The translations under genes and the position numbers were made by a program. The notes under the pieces are model-generated. The model saw only the letters and a list, made by a program, of their open reading frames with translations. It made no database searches and was not told where the DNA came from. This document shows, piece by piece, positions 1 to 8,675 of a DNA stretch of 64,000 bases. The DNA comes from Haloechinothrix aidingensis. GTDB taxonomy: Bacteria > Actinomycetota > Actinomycetes > Mycobacteriales > Pseudonocardiaceae. Where the stretch lies: positions 52,531-116,530 of the forward strand of contig NZ_JACCKD010000002.1 of the NCBI RefSeq assembly GCF_013450155.1. The letters run 5' to 3'. Position 1 is the first letter of the stretch. Each line of letters begins with the position of its first letter.

Positions 1-2
1 GG

Positions 3-158
3 CACCACCGACTCAAAGACCACCCCCACTGGACCCTCCACCACAACCCCACCAGCGACACCAGCACCATCACCACCCCCACCGGACGCCGCTACACCAC
101 ACAACAACACCCACCAACCGCACCACCCGAACCCAGCGGCACCGACCCACCGTTCTGA
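3..158 (+). CDS. C-terminal end of a DUF222/HNH endonuclease-type protein (partial)
   Basis: Only the last 51 codons lie in the window, open from the left edge to a TGA. The translation begins with a His-His-Arg-Leu-Lys segment, has a WTLHHNP stretch and a TGRRYTT motif, and ends in a Pro/Thr-rich tail. This is the usual ending of actinobacterial DUF222 (13E12-type) HNH endonuclease proteins, where H-x-x-K lies in the final HNH half and G-R-x-Y-x-T follows it. These genes are multicopy and mobile-element-like in actinomycetes. Base use is unusual: long CAC/ACC runs on the plus strand, unlike the neighbouring genes. Family assignment rests on this short tail only. Confidence 0.6.
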   Translation, partial: HHRLKDHPHWTLHHNPTSDTSTITTPTGRRYTTQQHPPTAPPEPSGTDPPF

Positions 159-171
159 CGGCTGGGCGGGG

Positions 172-1332
172 TCAGCGCCCCTCGTCGCCGTCGAGCCAGG
201 CGAGAATCTCCGCGGTGTGCTCCCCGAGGTGGGGTGGGCGCGCCCGGTATCCGGGCGGCGTCGCCGACAGCGAGATCGGGTTGGCCACGAACTCGGTAGC
301 GTCATCCCCGGCCTCACCCGCGGGACCGATCGTCGCGCGCGAGCGCAGGCCGAGATCGTCCGCGAGCGCGAAGGCGCCCGCCACGTCGTTCACCGGCCCG
401 CACGGCACTCCCAGCGGGGTCAGCAGGTCGAACCACTCCTTCGCGGTGCGTTGCCGCAGGCGCCTGGTCAGCAGCTCCCCGAGATCCTCGACGTGCGCGA
501 CCCGGTCGGCGTTCGTGGTGAACCGGTGATCGCGGGCGAGGTCCGGCATGTCGATACCGTCGCACAGCGTCGCGAACTGCCGGTCGTTCCCGACGGCCAG
601 CACCATCGGGACATCCGCCGTGGCGAACACCTCGTACGGTGCGATGGACGGGTGCCGGTTACCCATGATCCCGGGTACGGCCCCCGCGAGGGTGTATCCC
701 GCGCTCTGGTTGACCAGCCCGGACAGCAACGAGGTCAGCAGGTTCACCTCGACCAGCTGCCCCTGGCCGGTGGCGTCACGATGACGGAGCGCGGCGAGGA
801 TCCCGGTCATCGCGTGCAGGCCGGTGAGCACGTCCACGACTGCGACGCCCGTTTTCACGGGCTGACCCGGCTCCTGCCCGGTCACGCTCATCAGCCCGCC
901 GACGGCCTGCACGAGGAGGTCGTAGCCGGGCAGGTCGGCCCCCTCGGCCGAACCGAATCCGGTGATCGAGCAGTACACCACACCCGGGTTGCTCTCGCTG
1001 ACCTGCTCGTAGTCCAGGTCGTACTTGGCCATGGTGCCGGGCCTGAAGTTCTCCACCACCACATCCGCCCTGCGCACGAGCTCGTGAGCGCGCCGGTTGT
1101 CCATCGGGTCCGCGAGGTCGAGTCCGAGGGAGCGCTTGTTGCGGTTGACCGAGAGGAAGTAGGTGGCTTCCTGCCCGGCGAACGGAGGCCCCCAGCCGCG
1201 TGTCTCGTCCCCTCTGTCCGGATGCTCGACCTTGATCACATCGGCGCCCATATCGGCGAGCAGCATCGTCGCGTACGGGGCAGCGAGCACGCGGGAGAAA
1301 TCGGCGATCACGAGATCGGACAACGCATTCAT
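172..1332 (-). CDS. Family III CoA transferase (CaiB/BaiF type)
   Basis: About 386 residues, the normal length for formyl-CoA:oxalate/crotonobetainyl-CoA transferase-like enzymes, which move CoA between carboxylic acids in the cytoplasm. The N-terminus has the family's L-V-I-A-D-F-S-R-V-L-A-A-P sequence, followed by GADVIKVE and the R-N-K-R-S nucleotide-contact region. The catalytic aspartate is expected in VVDVLTGLHA near residue 167. An in-frame TTG lies four codons upstream, but the ATG at 1332 is preferred because it precedes the conserved start. No convincing Shine-Dalgarno is visible. It is co-oriented with the MTHFR-like gene upstream but separated from it by the structured 100-bp repeats, so co-transcription is uncertain. 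The donor and acceptor acids cannot be told from sequence. Confidence 0.9.
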   Translation of the reverse strand: MNALSDLVIADFSRVLAAPYATMLLADMGADVIKVEHPDRGDETRGWGPPFAGQEATYFLSVNRNKRSLGLDLADPMDNRRAHELVRRADVVVENFRPGTMAKYDLDYEQVSESNPGVVYCSITGFGSAEGADLPGYDLLVQAVGGLMSVTGQEPGQPVKTGVAVVDVLTGLHAMTGILAALRHRDATGQGQLVEVNLLTSLLSGLVNQSAGYTLAGAVPGIMGNRHPSIAPYEVFATADVPMVLAVGNDRQFATLCDGIDMPDLARDHRFTTNADRVAHVEDLGELLTRRLRQRTAKEWFDLLTPLGVPCGPVNDVAGAFALADDLGLRSRATIGPAGEAGDDATEFVANPISLSATPPGYRARPPHLGEHTAEILAWLDGDEGR

Positions 1333-1367
1333 CGCGCAAGCCAATCAGACGACCCGGCGGCGTGTAC

Positions 1368-1627
1368 CAGCGGTTGGTCCGGCCGCGTCCGGCAGACGGG
1401 GCCTCCCCGAGGAGGTCGCGACTGCCGGAACACCCCTCCAGCGGCCGGACCAGAGCTGGAAACACAACAGCGGTTGGTCCGGCCGCGTCCGGCAGACGGG
1501 GCCTCCCCGAGGAGGTCGCGACTGCCGGAACACCCCTCCAGCGGCCGGACCAGAGCTGGAAACACACCAGCGGTTGGTCCGGCCGCCGTCCGGCAGACGG
1601 GGCCGCGCACGGCGGTCGGACCAGAGA
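1368..1627. repeat. Three tandem ~100-bp units with nested hairpins
   Basis: Units begin at 1368, 1468 and 1568 (CAGCGGTTGGTCC each time), an exact 100-bp period. Units 1 and 2 are essentially identical; unit 3 is shortened to about 60 bp. Within unit 1, GGTCCGGCCGC (1376-1386) pairs with GCGGCCGGACC (1441-1451), TCCGGCAG (1388-1395) pairs with CTGCCGGA (1422-1429), and CCTCC/GGAGG closes a CCGA loop at 1402-1415. Unit 3 lacks the middle but still pairs 1576-1587 with 1611-1622 at 11 of 12 positions. The block lies between two minus-strand genes. It may terminate or stabilise transcripts, or be a REP-like repeat family; this is inference. Confidence 0.85.
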
Positions 1628-1653
1628 CCCTGGATGCAGTAACGGCTCGCGGC

Positions 1654-2547
1654 TCAGGAGCCGTTCGGGCTCGGCTCCCAGTAGTCGAGCATCTCCGCGA
1701 AGGTCTCGAAGGCCGGCTTGGAGTAGCCGTACGGCGCCTCGAGATGCACGCTGAGCGGGAAGCCGAGGTCGTAGACCCCGTCGATGATGCGCTTGTACAG
1801 GTCCACAAGGAACTGCTTGCGCTCGTCGAAGGAGCGCTCGGCGATCTGCGCGACGAGCTTCTGTTCCTGCTCGACGGCGCTGTTGCCCGGGTCCTGGATA
1901 AGCCAGTCGATCAGCTTCATGCGGCTCTCCACGGACGGCACGAAGCCGAAGGACAGCAGGATCTCGGGCCGATGCGGTGTCTCCTTGGCGAAGTCGCTGA
2001 GGAAGTCGACGATGGCGTCCGAGTACAGCAGCTGCGTCATCGCGTAGGTGGCGCCGCGCTCGCACTTGAAGTTGAAACGACCCTGCTCGCCTTCCCGGGT
2101 CGGGATCAGGATCACGCCGCGGTTGTCGACGATGTCCTGGAACTCGCTCAACGCGTCCGTCGGGGCCACCCCCGGACCCTGGCCATCGGCGAGCGTGCGG
2201 GGCACACCGACGAAGGTGATGCCGTCCATACCGGCGTCAACCAGGTTCTGCAACCGGTCGGTGAGCTGGGGCTTGTCGTGGAAGGCGGTCACCTGAGTAC
2301 ACAGGCCCTGCACATCGCCGATCTCCGGCCGCACCGTGTTCCAGAAGTCGAGCGTGTCCATCTTCGGCCTGATCTCGACCGGGCGGTCGTCGTCCTCGGC
2401 GATGATGCCCGGGATCATCAGGTGCTTGATGCGCTCGGTCATCCCGGTGGCGCGGGCGTTCTCCGCCACCTTGCGACCTTCCTCGACAGCCTTGTCCACA
2501 CCGCCGTCGAGGTCAGGCGGCACGAGTTCGAGTGCGATGGTGTTCAT
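1654..2547 (-). CDS. Rv2172c-type (unconventional) methylenetetrahydrofolate reductase-like protein
   Basis: A TIM-barrel-type protein of about 297 residues. From memory of the family it resembles the mycobacterial Rv2172c group: it starts NTIALELVPPD and contains GLCTQVTAF, FVGVPRTLADG, GVAPTDALSEF, PTREGEQGRF and LLSFGFVPSVESR, ending EMLDYW. That group has been reported as an unconventional MTHFR (5,10-methylene-THF to 5-methyl-THF, supplying methionine synthesis) without the classical MetF flavin signature. The ATG at 2547 is preferred because it matches where the family begins; the frame stays open to a GTG at 2601. An AGGAGGG sits about 15 bases upstream of the ATG, further than usual, so the start is not certain. 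The assignment is by similarity; a different folate- or flavin-linked role is possible. Confidence 0.7.
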   Translation of the reverse strand: MNTIALELVPPDLDGGVDKAVEEGRKVAENARATGMTERIKHLMIPGIIAEDDDRPVEIRPKMDTLDFWNTVRPEIGDVQGLCTQVTAFHDKPQLTDRLQNLVDAGMDGITFVGVPRTLADGQGPGVAPTDALSEFQDIVDNRGVILIPTREGEQGRFNFKCERGATYAMTQLLYSDAIVDFLSDFAKETPHRPEILLSFGFVPSVESRMKLIDWLIQDPGNSAVEQEQKLVAQIAERSFDERKQFLVDLYKRIIDGVYDLGFPLSVHLEAPYGYSKPAFETFAEMLDYWEPSPNGS

Positions 2548-3060
2548 GTCGTACTTGGGTTTCCCTCCTGTCGACAATTGTGTCCTGTCGACGTCGATCA
2601 CGGCAGTTCACCAAACGCTCCAGGGAGCCTATCGCAAGCTCACCCACGACCGCGCTGTCGAGATGAGTGGACGGGACCCACGTGGAGAAAATAGTAACTC
2701 TCGCGGTCAGGGGAAACTACTCTGAACGAGCCAATTCCGGCCCGGTTGGCCGCGCACATCACTCACCGCGCACCCCGGCTCCGCCGCCGCGACCTCCCTC
2801 TCCGACCCCACTCAACTGGGGTTTTTCCGGGCACGACGTCGCGTCGAGTAATATGTCACGGTGATCCTGGTCACCCTGCCCGCCCCTGCCGGCAGATTAC
2901 TCGGCCGCCGTGCCGAACGGAGTGAAATCGTCAGGCCGCGGCGGTGACCGTTCTCACCGCGAAATGATCTCTCGACTCGCGAAGCACAATCGTACGGTGA
3001 TAAATACGCAACCGTTGCCCATTACGCACTATCCCGAATCGAAAATTGTATTCGCGCCGC
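2548..3060. other. Gene-free region between MTHFR-like and AraC genes
   Basis: About 510 bases without a convincing gene; the short open frames crossing it have no family features. The right part (about 2985-3055) is clearly richer in A/T than its surroundings and lies just past the araC stop codon. The sequence ATAGTAACTCTC at 2691-2702 recurs at 4133-4144 over the start codon of the AraC gene. The minus-strand promoter of the MTHFR-like gene should lie near 2600-2720, but I see no clear -35/-10 pair. Confidence 0.5.
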
Positions 3061-4134
3061 TCACAGCCCCTTCCGGGGCGCGGGACCGCCCCGGAAGCTA
3101 CGGGGTCCGACTCCCTTCCATCGCCGGAAGGCCTGCGAGAAGCTGGTCACCTCGACATAGCCCAACCTCCTGGCGACCTCGGCCACCGGAAGTCCCGCCG
3201 TCAGCAGCAGGTCCTCGGCCAGCTCCGCGCGAGCGTCGTTCAGCACATCCCGATAGGACGTGCCTTCCTCGGCGAGTCGCCGGTGTAGCGTCCGCTCGCT
3301 GATGTGCAGCGCAGCGGCCACCTCGGCACGACCCGGCGGGCTGCTCATCCGGGTGAGCACGTGCTCGCGGACGCGTCCGGCCAGACCCGCCCGTTGCTGC
3401 CTCCGCTCGAGCAGCTCACGGCACTGCTGCCGCATCAGCGCGGCGGTGTGCTCGTCGGCCTGCGGTAGCGGTGCGTCCAGCAGATCGGGGTCGATCTCGA
3501 CGACGTTCTCCGCGACGCCGAACTCGGGGCGTACGCCGCACAGCTCCGTGTAGCGGTCCACCGCGCCCGCCGGTGGCGGGAACGCGAACCGTACGCCGTG
3601 CAGCGCTACCGGCTCGGCCAGCAGGTCGGACTGCAGCGTCCGGATGGCGGCCACGTCCCGCTCCACCGCGAACCGTCGCAGGTCGCCGGGGACATCCGGC
3701 GCCGCGAGCACCAGCAGCAGTCCCCGCTCCCCTTCGCGCACCTCGATCCGGCAGTACGAGTAGGTCAGGTCGAGGAAACGCAGGCCCACATCGATGGCGC
3801 TGCGCAACGTCGGGCTGCTGATCAGCGCGAACCCCCAGATGCCGTGGGTGGTGAGGTGATAGCGCGCGCCCGCACGCAACCCCAGCCCCTCCGGGTGCCC
3901 GAGCGCGTCCAGCAGGTTACGGGTAATGGCCAGCTCCTGCGCCGCGGTGAGCTCGGTCGACGGATCCTCCAGCTGCTCGGCGGTGACGCCGCTGCCGCGC
4001 AGGCAGGTCCGCGTGGCAACGCCGTACTCCGCGCCGAGCTTGGTGAGCAGCAGCGCGCTCGCGGCCGGTCGCCGCACATCCCACCGCACCATCGGCCACT
4101 CTCCGCTCGCGGGAACCGTCTCCTGGCCGGACAT
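3061..4134 (-). CDS. AraC family transcriptional regulator
   Basis: About 357 residues with an N-terminal arabinose-binding-type domain (roughly residues 20-200, seen in many AraC regulators of lipid, steroid and virulence genes) and a C-terminal pair of helix-turn-helix motifs (roughly 265-345). Recognition elements visible are HISERTLHRRLAEEGTSY and, in the second HTH, VAEVARRLGYVEVTSFSQAF followed by RRWKGVGPRSFR. The ATG at 4134 follows a weak AGAG; a GTG eight codons upstream is the alternative. It is divergent from the GMC oxidoreductase gene about 90 bp away and is the obvious candidate regulator of it. A 12-base sequence shared with 2691-2702 overlaps its own start codon and might be an autoregulatory site. 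Confidence 0.88.
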   Translation of the reverse strand: MSGQETVPASGEWPMVRWDVRRPAASALLLTKLGAEYGVATRTCLRGSGVTAEQLEDPSTELTAAQELAITRNLLDALGHPEGLGLRAGARYHLTTHGIWGFALISSPTLRSAIDVGLRFLDLTYSYCRIEVREGERGLLLVLAAPDVPGDLRRFAVERDVAAIRTLQSDLLAEPVALHGVRFAFPPPAGAVDRYTELCGVRPEFGVAENVVEIDPDLLDAPLPQADEHTAALMRQQCRELLERRQQRAGLAGRVREHVLTRMSSPPGRAEVAAALHISERTLHRRLAEEGTSYRDVLNDARAELAEDLLLTAGLPVAEVARRLGYVEVTSFSQAFRRWKGVGPRSFRGGPAPRKGL

Positions 4135-4220
4135 AGTAACTCTCTGGCGCGTTCGCACCTGTGACCAGCCGCTACCCGGCGCCTACCGTGACCCACATCG
4201 ACGACGCGATCGGCGGGAGC

Positions 4221-5957
4221 ATGAGCGACAACGGCTACGACTACGACGTCCTGATCATCGGTTCCGGCTTCGGCGGCTCGGTCAGCGCGCTTCGACTGAC
4301 CGAGAAGGGCTACCGGGTCGGCGTGCTGGAAGCCGGCAGGCGCTTCGACGAGACCACCTACCCGAAGACCTCGTGGAACCTGCGGCGCTTTCTGTGGGCA
4401 CCGCGGCTCGGCTGCTACGGGCTGCAACGGATCCATCTGCTACAGGATGCGGTGATCATGGCAGCCGCCGGCGTCGGCGGAGGTTCGCTGGTATACGCGA
4501 ACACGCTGTACAAGCCGCTGCCGCCGTTCTACGACGATCCGCAATGGCGGCACATCACCGACTGGCGCGACGAGCTCGCCCCCTTCTTCGACCAGGCCGA
4601 GCGCATGCTGGGCGTCGTGGAGAACCCGCTGCACACCGACGCGGACCGGGTCCTCGGCGAGGTCGCCGAGGACATGGGGGCAGGTGAGACGTTCCACCAC
4701 ACCCCGGTAGGCGTGTACTTCGGCGGGCCGGGAACGCGACCGGGGACCGAGGTCGCCGACCCGTTCTTCGGCGGTGCCGGACCGCCGCGGTCGAGCTGTG
4801 TCTCCTGCGGTTCATGCATGACCGGATGCCGGCACAACGCGAAGAACACGCTGGACAAGAACTACCTGTACCTGGCAGAGCAGAACGGGGCGCAGGTTCA
4901 CCCGCTGACCACCGTCACCGAGGTGCGCCCGCGCCGCGACGAAGGATACGTGGTGGAGACGGTGGTCACCGGGCGTTCCGGTAAGCGATCGCGGGACCGC
5001 CGCAACTTCACGGCCGAACAGGTCGTCTTCGCGGCCGGAACCTACAACACCCAGAAGCTGCTGCACCGCATGCGCGACAGCGGATCCCTGCCAGGCATCT
5101 CGGCGAAGCTGGGCACACTGACCCGGACCAACTCCGAGGCCATCATGGGGGCCCGTGCCCGGGGCTCCGATGTCGACTACAGCACCGGTATCGCGATCAC
5201 GTCGTCCTTCCATCCCGACGAGCACACCCATGTCGAACCGGTGCGTTACGGCAAGGGCAGCAACGCCATGGGCCTGCTGCAGACGGCGCTCACCGACGGC
5301 GGTAAGCGCCACCCCCGCTGGGTCACCTGGCTCAAGGAGATGCTCGGCAACCCCCGGCAGCTCCGCTGGCTGTCCGTCCGGCGCTGGTCGGAGAAGACGA
5401 TCATCGTGCTGGTGATGCAGTCGCTGGACAACTCGATCACCGTCTCCGGAAGGCGGACCCGGTTCGGTCGCTACCGGCTCACCTCGAAGCAGGGGCACGG
5501 ACAGCCCAACCCGACCTGGATCCCCGTCGGCAACGAGGCCACCCGGCGGATCGCCGAGAAGATCGGGGGCACCCCTGGCGGACAGCTCGGCGACATCGCC
5601 AACGTCCCGATGACCGCCCACTTCATCGGCGGATGCGCCATCGGTGACTCCCCGGAAACCGGTGTGATCGACCCGTGGCACCGGGTGTACGGGCATCCGG
5701 GGCTGCACGTGGTGGACGGCTCGACCATCTCGGCGAACCTCGGGGTCAACCCGTCGCTGACCATCACAGCCCAGGCCGAGCGCGCGATGGCGTTCTGGCC
5801 GAACCGGTCCGGGCCGGACCCGCGGCCGCGCCTCGGATCGGCCTACCGGCGCCTCCACCCGGTGCCGCCTGCCCGGCCTGCCGTACCGACGCACGCCCCG
5901 GCCGCGCTCCGGTTGCCCATCGTGGACGTCCGGGCAGGCGGGACACCGGAAGGGTAG
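4221..5957 (+). CDS. GMC family FAD-dependent oxidoreductase (ChoD/Rv3409c-like)
   Basis: A 578-residue flavoprotein. The dinucleotide-binding motif GSGFGG is at residues 14-19 and runs into LEAGRRF. A Cys-rich segment CVSCGSCMTGCRHNAKNT in the middle is typical of the actinobacterial ChoD (putative cholesterol oxidase) group. The C-terminus has HFIGGCAIG and GVNPSLTITAQAERAM, the GMC C-terminal FAD/active-site region. Family members oxidise alcohols, sterols among them, with FAD. The sterol substrate is inference; ChoD proteins have been debated as true cholesterol oxidases. The ATG at 4221 is favoured because it directly precedes the flavin motif; an in-frame GTG at 4161 would run into the divergent promoter. 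Control by the divergent AraC gene is likely. Confidence 0.85.
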   Translation: MSDNGYDYDVLIIGSGFGGSVSALRLTEKGYRVGVLEAGRRFDETTYPKTSWNLRRFLWAPRLGCYGLQRIHLLQDAVIMAAAGVGGGSLVYANTLYKPLPPFYDDPQWRHITDWRDELAPFFDQAERMLGVVENPLHTDADRVLGEVAEDMGAGETFHHTPVGVYFGGPGTRPGTEVADPFFGGAGPPRSSCVSCGSCMTGCRHNAKNTLDKNYLYLAEQNGAQVHPLTTVTEVRPRRDEGYVVETVVTGRSGKRSRDRRNFTAEQVVFAAGTYNTQKLLHRMRDSGSLPGISAKLGTLTRTNSEAIMGARARGSDVDYSTGIAITSSFHPDEHTHVEPVRYGKGSNAMGLLQTALTDGGKRHPRWVTWLKEMLGNPRQLRWLSVRRWSEKTIIVLVMQSLDNSITVSGRRTRFGRYRLTSKQGHGQPNPTWIPVGNEATRRIAEKIGGTPGGQLGDIANVPMTAHFIGGCAIGDSPETGVIDPWHRVYGHPGLHVVDGSTISANLGVNPSLTITAQAERAMAFWPNRSGPDPRPRLGSAYRRLHPVPPARPAVPTHAPAALRLPIVDVRAGGTPEG

Positions 5958-5963
5958 GCACAG

Positions 5964-5992
5964 CCGGGCGGTGTGGCCGCCGCGGCGCCCGG
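5964..5992. terminator. Hairpin between convergent GMC and SDR genes
   Basis: CCGGGCG (5964-5970) pairs with CGCCCGG (5986-5992) over a 15-base loop in the 59-bp gap between converging genes. No T-run follows on either side, which is normal in this GC-rich group. Suits a bidirectional terminator. Confidence 0.45.
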
Positions 5993-6016
5993 TACCCGGC
6001 ATGCCGCACAGGCACG

Positions 6017-6697
6017 CTAGACCGGAACGTGCGCTCCGTTGACGACCGTGGAGTCTCCCGCGCACAGGAACGCGATCACCGAGGCGATATCCTCCGGCGC
6101 GGTCCAGTTACTGCGGTCGGCGTCCGGCTGCCCCGCGCGGTTCGCCGGAGTGTCGATCATGCCCGGCAGCACGGCGTTGCTCCGGATGCCCTTTCCCTTG
6201 TACTCCACGGCGAGCGTGTCGACGAAGGCCAGCAGGGCCGCCTTCGACGTCACGTAACCCACGCCCCCCGGAAAGGGCTTGAGGGCGGCCTTGCTCGACA
6301 CACACACGACCGCGCCGCCCCCACTGTCGATCAGGTACGGGAGCGCGGCCTGCGAGGCAAGGTACGTCGGGCGCAGGTTCAGGCGCAGCTGTTGTTCGAA
6401 GTCGGCGACCGGAGCCTCGTGCACCCTGCCTCCCATGGCGAAGCCGCCTACCAGGTTGACCACCGCGCGCAACGGGGCGTCCGCATCAGCCGCGGCGCGC
6501 TCGGCCACCGTCGCAGCGTCGCCTTCCTCGAACAGGTCGGCCTCGATCAGCTCGAGGTTCGTGTGTTCGTCCAGGCGCTCCGCGGACCCGGGTGAGTTCC
6601 ACGGCACCACGACCCTCCAGCCCTGGCGCAGCAACTCCCCCGTCACCGCGGCGCCCAGACCGCCCGTTCCGCCGGTGACCAGTGCCGTCCCGCCCAT
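6017..6697 (-). CDS. Short-chain dehydrogenase/reductase
   Basis: A 226-residue classical-size SDR. The N-terminal TGGTGGLG (TGxxxGxG) binds the nicotinamide cofactor. An NLVGG segment takes the place of the usual NNAG, and the catalytic pair appears as YVTSK (YxxxK) after VVCVSSKAAL, which supplies the serine. The C-terminal LPGMIDTPANR is the family's substrate-loop region. The cofactor-specificity position after the second strand reads VVPWNSP, which does not decide between NAD and NADP. An AGGAGGTGAG-type ribosome site precedes the ATG. It stands alone, converging on the GMC gene, and its substrate is unknown. Confidence 0.85.
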   Translation of the reverse strand: MGGTALVTGGTGGLGAAVTGELLRQGWRVVVPWNSPGSAERLDEHTNLELIEADLFEEGDAATVAERAAADADAPLRAVVNLVGGFAMGGRVHEAPVADFEQQLRLNLRPTYLASQAALPYLIDSGGGAVVCVSSKAALKPFPGGVGYVTSKAALLAFVDTLAVEYKGKGIRSNAVLPGMIDTPANRAGQPDADRSNWTAPEDIASVIAFLCAGDSTVVNGAHVPV

Positions 6698-6839
6698 GAC
6701 TCACCTCCTCGCGTACCGGTGTCCTGATCGTTCGGAGCACCGATCGTCCCACCCGGACCGGGTGCACGGCCGCCCGCCGTGCCGCGAGTGCCACACGGGC
6801 GGCCTGCGGCACAGGCGCGCCGGCGGTAACCTGACGTCC

Positions 6840-7505
6840 GTGTTACTCGCCGAAGAACTGCTACTTCTCGCCTACGACGGTGAGAGTGGACGGCAACGAG
6901 GGTTCATGAACCTGGAGTACCTGCTCGCGGGAGCCGTGCTGGTCGATCTGGCGCGGCACGGCTGTGTCGACATCACCGAGAAGGGCACGAAGAAGCGATC
7001 GACGCGGTTGCGGGTGCACGCCGATGCGGCGCCGACCGGTGACGCCGTGCTGGACACGGCACATCGTAAGGCCGTGAAGTACGACGGCCGTGTGCCACGC
7101 GACGCGGTCGCCGGGCTGCACAGGAAGCTGGCGCGCACGGTGCGGGCCGCCCTCACCGAACGGGGCGTGCTACGCGAGGAGAAGCGCGCCGTCGCCGGGA
7201 TCATCCCGGTGCGGCGCTGGCCCGCCGAGGAACCCCACCACGAGCACGCCATCCGGCAACGCCTCCACGAGGTGCTCGTCACCGGAGCCGACCCCGACGA
7301 GCGCACCGCGGCCCTGATCGCGCTGCTGTCCGCGGGCGGCATGATATCCCGGGTGGTGGACAAGCAGCACCGCAAGGCCGCCAAGCGACGGGCCGGCGAG
7401 ATCGCCGAGGGGGACTGGGCTTCCGAAGCCGTCCGTGCCGCGCTCGCCGCGATCACGACGGCGGTCGCCGCCGGCGCAGCGGGAGGCGCGGCCGCGGGCG
7501 GCTGA
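6840..7505 (+). CDS. GPP34 (GOLPH3-like) family phosphoprotein
   Basis: 221 residues from the GTG at 6840; the open frame extends far upstream but only in the shadow of the SDR gene. The protein opens LLAEELLLLAYDGESG, the signature beginning of GPP34-domain proteins, followed by LEYLLAGAVLVDLA and, later, LLSAGGMISRVV. Eukaryotic GOLPH3 binds phosphatidylinositol-4-phosphate at the Golgi; the bacterial homologues are common in actinomycetes and mostly uncharacterised, so no function is assigned. The C-terminus ends in an Ala/Gly-rich helix. It is a single-gene unit converging on the LacI gene. Confidence 0.85.
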   Translation: MLLAEELLLLAYDGESGRQRGFMNLEYLLAGAVLVDLARHGCVDITEKGTKKRSTRLRVHADAAPTGDAVLDTAHRKAVKYDGRVPRDAVAGLHRKLARTVRAALTERGVLREEKRAVAGIIPVRRWPAEEPHHEHAIRQRLHEVLVTGADPDERTAALIALLSAGGMISRVVDKQHRKAAKRRAGEIAEGDWASEAVRAALAAITTAVAAGAAGGAAAGG

Positions 7506-7546
7506 AGCGTTCGTCGTGATCGCCGCGAGCGCGGATCGCAGGGCCT

Positions 7547-7592
7547 GGGAGCGCGGACCACCGCGATACGCCCTGTGGCGGTGCGCGCTCCC
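7547..7592. terminator. Hairpin between convergent GPP34 and LacI genes
   Basis: An 18-base arm at 7547-7564 (starting GGGAGCGCG) pairs with 7575-7592 (ending GCGCTCCC) at 15 of 18 positions, with a 10-base loop. It sits centrally between two converging stop codons, as expected for a bidirectional terminator. Confidence 0.55.
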
Positions 7593-7602
7593 GCGCCGTC
7601 GG

Positions 7603-8613
7603 CTACCGCGCAGGAGCCTTCCCTGTCGAGCCACGGATCACCAGGTGTGACGGCAGGACGATCTGCTCCGCGCGCCGGGCTTCGCGCGACTTCTCCCGCA
7701 TCCCCAGCAACGAGTCCACAGCCAGCCGCCCGACCTCTTCGAACGGCCCGCCGAGCGTGGTCAGCGCTGGCGAGGAGAAGTCGGATCCGAATATGTCGTC
7801 GAACCCGACGACGCTGAGGTCGTCCGGCACGCGCATGCCGCGTTCCGCGACCCGGCGCAACATCCCGATCGCCATCAGGTCGTTGTGCGCGACCGCCGCC
7901 GTCGCCCCGGAGCCCAGCGCGACGTCGGCCGCGTTCGCACCTGCCCGCATGGTCGGCTGGAACGGGCCGAGCCGTCTCGCCGACATCCCCACCTGCCGCG
8001 CGGCCTGCGCGAGGCCGCGCCAGCGCTGGTCGGTCAGCCATGCCCTGCGCGGGCCCGCGAGATAGACGAGCGACTCGTGCCCGAGCGCGGAGAGATGTTC
8101 GACGATCTCCCGGGTACCGTCCACATGGTCCACGATGACGCTCGGCAGGCCTGCCAGCTGCCTGCTGATGAGGGCGACGCTGTGCTTGCCGGCGAGCTCT
8201 TCGATGTCCTCGTCGGTCATCCGGCTCGCCGCGACCACGAAGCCGTCCACCGAGCCGCCGAGCCGTTCGATGTTCCTGGCTTCCACCTCCGGTGACTCCT
8301 CGGTGTCTCCGAGGATGAGCGTGCACCCGGCCGCCCGCGCCTGGTGCTCCGCGCCCCGGATGATCCCGAAGAAGTGCGGGTTGGTGATGTCCGATACGAA
8401 CAGCGCGACCGTGTGCGTCCGACCGGACGGCAACGCACTCGCCAGCGAGTTGACCTGGTACCCGAGCCGGTCCGCTACCGCGAGCACGTGTTCGCGTGTC
8501 CGTGAGCTCACCCGGCCCGGGTTGGACAGCGCCCGCGAGACCGTCGACGGGGCCAGCTCCGCTTCCCGCGCGACGTCGTAGATCGTCGGTCGCTTCCGCT
8601 CATCCCGTGCCAT
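7603..8613 (-). CDS. LacI family transcriptional regulator
   Basis: 336 residues. An N-terminal helix-turn-helix and hinge (TIYDVAREAELAPSTVSRAL, then VNSLASAL) is followed by a periplasmic-binding-like sensor domain (VALFVSDITNPHFFG through SVVGFDDI). The ATG at 8613 has a good GGAGG eight bases upstream, so upstream in-frame starts are unnecessary. It is divergent from the dehydrogenase/TRAP operon; the intergenic region holds a LacI-type palindrome (8685-8698) and is the likely target. The effector is probably the transported compound or an intermediate of it, but this is inference. Confidence 0.92.
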   Translation of the reverse strand: MARDERKRPTIYDVAREAELAPSTVSRALSNPGRVSSRTREHVLAVADRLGYQVNSLASALPSGRTHTVALFVSDITNPHFFGIIRGAEHQARAAGCTLILGDTEESPEVEARNIERLGGSVDGFVVAASRMTDEDIEELAGKHSVALISRQLAGLPSVIVDHVDGTREIVEHLSALGHESLVYLAGPRRAWLTDQRWRGLAQAARQVGMSARRLGPFQPTMRAGANAADVALGSGATAAVAHNDLMAIGMLRRVAERGMRVPDDLSVVGFDDIFGSDFSSPALTTLGGPFEEVGRLAVDSLLGMREKSREARRAEQIVLPSHLVIRGSTGKAPAR

Positions 8614-8675
8614 AACCGGCCTCCGACCCGCACATGATCCGCAGGATAGTTCCCCGGTTCTTTCTACTCGCCGTG

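Noticed and set aside
1368-1627. A CRISPR array
   Set aside because: The units are 100-bp contiguous repeats without spacers, and no cas gene is in the window.
217-2694. An 825-codon open frame on the plus strand across the CoA transferase, repeats and MTHFR-like gene
   Set aside because: It runs antisense to two genes with clear family motifs and crosses the hairpin repeats; its translation is Arg/His/Gly-rich with no domain. Long antisense frames are expected from third-position G/C bias.
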